A stretch of 8,877 nucleotides of DNA, taken from Verrucomicrobiota bacterium (lineage in GTDB: Bacteria; Verrucomicrobiota; Verrucomicrobiia; Verrucomicrobiales; DEV007). Positions 6,319-8,877 of this stretch are shown here, in pieces. The first letter of the stretch is position 1, and each line of letters opens with the position of its first letter. The notes beneath the pieces were generated by a model, which made no database searches, was not told the origin of the DNA, and saw nothing but the letters and a program-made list of their open reading frames with translations. The stretch covers positions 1 through 8,877 of the forward strand of contig JAQCER010000081.1 in the NCBI GenBank assembly GCA_027618625.1. The letters run 5' to 3'. The translations under genes and the position numbers were made by a program.

Positions 6319-7824
6319 TTACCGATTTCCCACCGCAGTGGCAGTCTGCAGTCGAGTATCGTATGCTGCGGTCAAGTGGGCGACCACGCGTGGATCCGGC
6401 GATGAGTCGCTCCGTGCATCTGCGCCCAGTGTCAGGTCAAACAGTTCGATATTCGAAACAACGCCGTTTTTCTCCCGATAAACCAGCCGATGCCGATCGC
6501 TGCGAATGCTGATGGCGTTGCCCCAGTGGCTGACGGCGACATCGCGCACTGACTCAGCCGAGCCATTAAGAATTGGGACGAGTGACGCCCCATCCAGAGG
6601 GAACGCTGTCTCGGAAAAACCTGGGGCGCAGAGGTCACGCAGAGTTGGATAGATGTCCGTGGATTCGACCAGAGCGTTCGTCTCTTGCCCGGCGGTAGTC
6701 ATCATCCCTGGAACGCGAATCATGAACACACTGCGCAGAGCCCGCTCAAGCGGACTGTGCTTGCCCCAGATTTGCTGCTCTCCGAGATGCCATCCATGAT
6801 CCCCCCAAACGACAACGATCGTATTCTCCGCCAGGCCGGAGGAGTCGAGTGCCTCCAGCACCTTGCCCACTTGCCGATCCGAATAACGCACGCATGCTGC
6901 ATAGCCACGGCGAGCGAGTGCTGCGGCATCCCGCTCCAGAGGTTGTTCTTTGGTGAAAGGAAATACATAATTGTAGAACTCACCACTGGCATGCCAGTAG
7001 GCGGTTTCGGGCTTATTCGCTTCGTCCCCTGGCAGGTGAAAATCGCCACGCTGGTAGGCATCTTCGAGCGCTTCCCAATCGGACCGGAGCGCTACGAATG
7101 GCAGGTGAGGCTTAAAAAAGCCGAGCCCCATGAAGAAACGTTCACCGGATTCCGAAAGCTTCTGCAGCTCCTCGATCGATGCGTCAGCCATCAACCCGTC
7201 GGGCAAGTCAGTGTCCTTTTCGACGACAAACTGCATGATATCCTGGTGTCCCTGACCATCCTCACGATGATTTCCTTCCGCGTAAGCAAAGAACGCTCCC
7301 CAGCCACGCTTCCAAGGCCCCAGTGGCGTCGCCAGCGAATTCCAGGCATCGGGCAGTTCATCGCGGCCATCGCCATTGCCATCGTATGCGTAGACTCGAC
7401 CGTCTGCGGTATGAGAGATCTTGCCGATGCAAACGGTCTTGTAACCGCTGCGGCGAAACAGCTCCGGCATCGTCTGCGCTCCCTGTTGCAAGTCGTGGTT
7501 CAGCGCCGTCTTTCCTTCATAGGCAGGCTGGTTGCCAGTGGTCACGCCGGAAGAGCTGGGCCTTCGCCCGGTCAACAGAGCAAATCGCGAGGCCCCGCAA
7601 GTGGGCACGGCAACGTAGTGCCGGTTGAACTGCATCGCTGTCGCAGCAAAGGAATCGAGATTGGGCGACTCCGCCATCTTGCTTCCGTAGCAGCCAAGCT
7701 CGGGGCGCAGATCGTCGATGGCGATGAACAACACATTGTAACGATTGCTCTCAGCGTCGGCTCCGGTGGCCACACCGAGGGACGCCATAACAACCAACGC
7801 GGTCAGGACGGGTTGCAGTCTCAT
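6319..7824 (-). CDS. exported type I sulfatase, iduronate-2-sulfatase-like
   Basis: This 501-residue periplasmic enzyme should hydrolyse sulfate esters of glycans. A Sec signal peptide ends after ADA at residue 24. Metal-binding Asp37-Asp38 sit in FIAIDDLRPELGCYG, which resembles human iduronate-2-sulfatase. The active-site cysteine is Cys76 in CGASRFALLTGRRP; it would be converted to formylglycine, with Arg80 retained and Ala in place of the usual Pro. Further active-site residues are in GKISH (Lys135, His138), FFKPH (Lys238, His240), WGDHGWHLGE (Asp342, His343) and WGKHS (Lys355). The length and the closing ELFDL segment are normal. The ATG at 7822-7824 shares one base with the stop of the preceding isomerase gene (TGATG), so translation is probably coupled; a GTG one codon upstream gives a four-base overlap. 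No maturation enzyme is encoded in the window. The sugar substrate cannot be read from the sequence. Confidence 0.95.
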   Translation of the reverse strand: MRLQPVLTALVVMASLGVATGADAESNRYNVLFIAIDDLRPELGCYGSKMAESPNLDSFAATAMQFNRHYVAVPTCGASRFALLTGRRPSSSGVTTGNQPAYEGKTALNHDLQQGAQTMPELFRRSGYKTVCIGKISHTADGRVYAYDGNGDGRDELPDAWNSLATPLGPWKRGWGAFFAYAEGNHREDGQGHQDIMQFVVEKDTDLPDGLMADASIEELQKLSESGERFFMGLGFFKPHLPFVALRSDWEALEDAYQRGDFHLPGDEANKPETAYWHASGEFYNYVFPFTKEQPLERDAAALARRGYAACVRYSDRQVGKVLEALDSSGLAENTIVVVWGDHGWHLGEQQIWGKHSPLERALRSVFMIRVPGMMTTAGQETNALVESTDIYPTLRDLCAPGFSETAFPLDGASLVPILNGSAESVRDVAVSHWGNAISIRSDRHRLVYREKNGVVSNIELFDLTLGADARSDSSPDPRVVAHLTAAYDTRLQTATAVGNR

Positions 7825-8789
7825 CACTGGAGAACCGCGGCCACAATCGCTTTGGTTTTCGCGAGACCGGTAGCCAGGATGGTTTCGACTGGCTGTTTGC
7901 CATACTCTTTGTTGAACAATTCCAATGACAGAACGCCGCCAAATCCGGTCGCGATCAGTCCCGAGAGGATGCTCTTGAGCGGCGCGATGCCATCACCGGG
8001 GTAGACGCGGTCACCGTCAGCAATTTTGTCACGCACGATGTCCGGATAGTCATTGATGTGCATGACGTGCATCTTCTGCCCGGCGATCATTTTCAGCGCC
8101 TCAAACGGAGATCCACCTTTGAATACGTGATAGACATCGGTCAAAACACACGCGTCCGGATGACCGGATTCCGCAGCGACGAAAGCGACCTCTCCGACCC
8201 TCGAAAGTGACTTCGAAAATCCCCACAACTCGACCTGAGGAATGACGCCGATCCCCTTCCCCACTTCGAGCAGTGCATGGTAACGTTCAGCCGCTTTAAA
8301 CAAATCCAGATGTTCCTGATCCGTGGCACCCACTGGAGGGGCAGCAATGCGTATGCCTCCAATCTGCTGGAGCATGTCCATGTCTCGCTTCGCCTGCTCC
8401 AATCCCTCAGCGCGCTTGGCATCATCGTCTACGATCCAGTTGGCAAAGCCAATCGCGCTCTCGACCGTGAGTCCCAGGTCGGCGATCTTCTTGCCCAAGT
8501 CTTTCAGGCTACCGCCATCATTTTCATGCTGGGTCAATTCGCTCATCCATGGCTCCAAGGCGTCGTAGCCCGCCTTTGCTATCAGCTCAACCGATTGCGC
8601 CAGGGGCAATTTGTGATCGCGAATCGTGCTGGTGTTCAGCGAGTGGCGAAACTTGAAACCTTTACCTGCAGTGGGCGCCTGACCACTGGCCACCGTAGCG
8701 ATGGCAGGAGCACTGGCCGCAGCACCGAGTGCGGCTGCACCCTTGAAAAATGAACGGCGGCTGACTTCGAGTGAATGAGGATCTGACAT
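7824..8789 (-). CDS. Tat-exported sugar phosphate isomerase/epimerase-like TIM barrel protein
   Basis: The 321-residue protein belongs to the xylose-isomerase-like TIM barrel superfamily (AP endonuclease 2 fold; IolE, IolI, hydroxypyruvate isomerase and tagatose epimerase relatives). The N-terminus has a twin-arginine signal, SRRSFFKG at 10-17, followed by an Ala-rich hydrophobic stretch to about residue 36, so the folded, metal-loaded enzyme would be exported. Likely metal ligands are Glu187 (PQVELWG), Asp218 with His221 (TDVYH), His244 (MHIND) and Glu290 (LSLELF). The start ATG has an in-frame stop six codons upstream and no clear Shine-Dalgarno sequence. It is 39 bases from the end of the preceding gene and overlaps the sulfatase start by one base, placing it in a glycan-use unit. 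Many PVC genomes carry such exported barrels. The reaction (isomerase, epimerase or lyase) and the sugar are not determined, and the family name should not be read as a proven activity. Confidence 0.92.
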   Translation of the reverse strand: MSDPHSLEVSRRSFFKGAAALGAAASAPAIATVASGQAPTAGKGFKFRHSLNTSTIRDHKLPLAQSVELIAKAGYDALEPWMSELTQHENDGGSLKDLGKKIADLGLTVESAIGFANWIVDDDAKRAEGLEQAKRDMDMLQQIGGIRIAAPPVGATDQEHLDLFKAAERYHALLEVGKGIGVIPQVELWGFSKSLSRVGEVAFVAAESGHPDACVLTDVYHVFKGGSPFEALKMIAGQKMHVMHINDYPDIVRDKIADGDRVYPGDGIAPLKSILSGLIATGFGGVLSLELFNKEYGKQPVETILATGLAKTKAIVAAVLQ

Positions 8790-8828
8790 GGGGATGGCGT
8801 TACCTTAGGTGAATAAGAATGACACTCC

Positions 8829-8877
8829 TTAGATCACATTTCCCACCTTGGGAAGCTCGGGACGGATGCCCAGTATT
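8829..8877 (-). CDS. C-terminal end of an upstream gene (partial)
   Basis: From the window edge the minus strand reads ILGIRPELPKVGNVI followed by TAA at 8829-8831. Most third codon positions are G or C, as in the neighbouring genes, which supports coding. The stop lies 39 bases before the isomerase start, so this gene probably heads the same unit. Fifteen residues do not identify the family. Confidence 0.55.
   Translation of the reverse strand, partial: ILGIRPELPKVGNVI

Noticed and set aside
6685..8004. Long open frame (439 codons) on the plus strand opposite the sulfatase and isomerase genes
   Set aside because: It covers two well-recognised genes on the other strand, spans their junction, and its product shows no domain.

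Overview
The window looks like chromosomal DNA from a PVC-superphylum bacterium (Verrucomicrobiota or Planctomycetota; I lean to the former). The grounds are a stand-alone planctomycete-type cytochrome c domain, a Tat-exported sugar isomerase/epimerase coupled to an iduronate-2-sulfatase-like enzyme, a long periplasmic coiled-coil protein ending in a TlpA-type thioredoxin, and start codons that mostly lack a clear Shine-Dalgarno sequence. I see no insertion sequence, phage gene, CRISPR array, rRNA or tRNA.

Layout, left to right. (1) 1-50: possible 5' end of a minus-strand gene. (2) 68-2431 (-): 787-residue exported coiled-coil protein fused to a C-terminal thioredoxin whose WCGPC cysteines are the only two in the protein. 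(3) 2582-2619: strong intrinsic terminator for (4) 2666-3115 (-), a small exported monohaem cytochrome c. (5) 3116-3341: divergent control region with a good sigma-70-like promoter reading right and several short inverted repeats. (6) 3342-4226 (+): 294-residue cytoplasmic coiled-coil protein of unknown function, the only plus-strand gene. Its stop overlaps the stop of (7) 4223-5323 (-), an M29 metallo-aminopeptidase. (8) 5324-5617: no convincing gene, but a Shine-Dalgarno-preceded small ORF start lies here. (9) 5639-6259 (-): PlsC-family acyltransferase. (10) 6319-7824 (-): exported sulfatase. (11) 7824-8789 (-): Tat-exported xylose-isomerase-like TIM barrel enzyme. (12) 8829-8877 (-): last 15 codons of an upstream gene.

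Genes 12, 11, 10 and perhaps 9 read leftward with gaps of 39, -1 and 59 bases, so they probably form one transcription unit. Its theme is periplasmic breakdown of sulfated glycans: the sulfatase would remove sulfate esters and the isomerase/epimerase would act on released sugars. The thioredoxin fusion and the cytochrome are both extracytoplasmic redox proteins and may be functionally related, but the terminator between them argues against an operon. Most of the window is ordinary for this kind of genome. The items most worth a second look are the coiled-coil/thioredoxin fusion, the orphan coiled-coil gene with its promoter, and the sulfatase/isomerase coupling.
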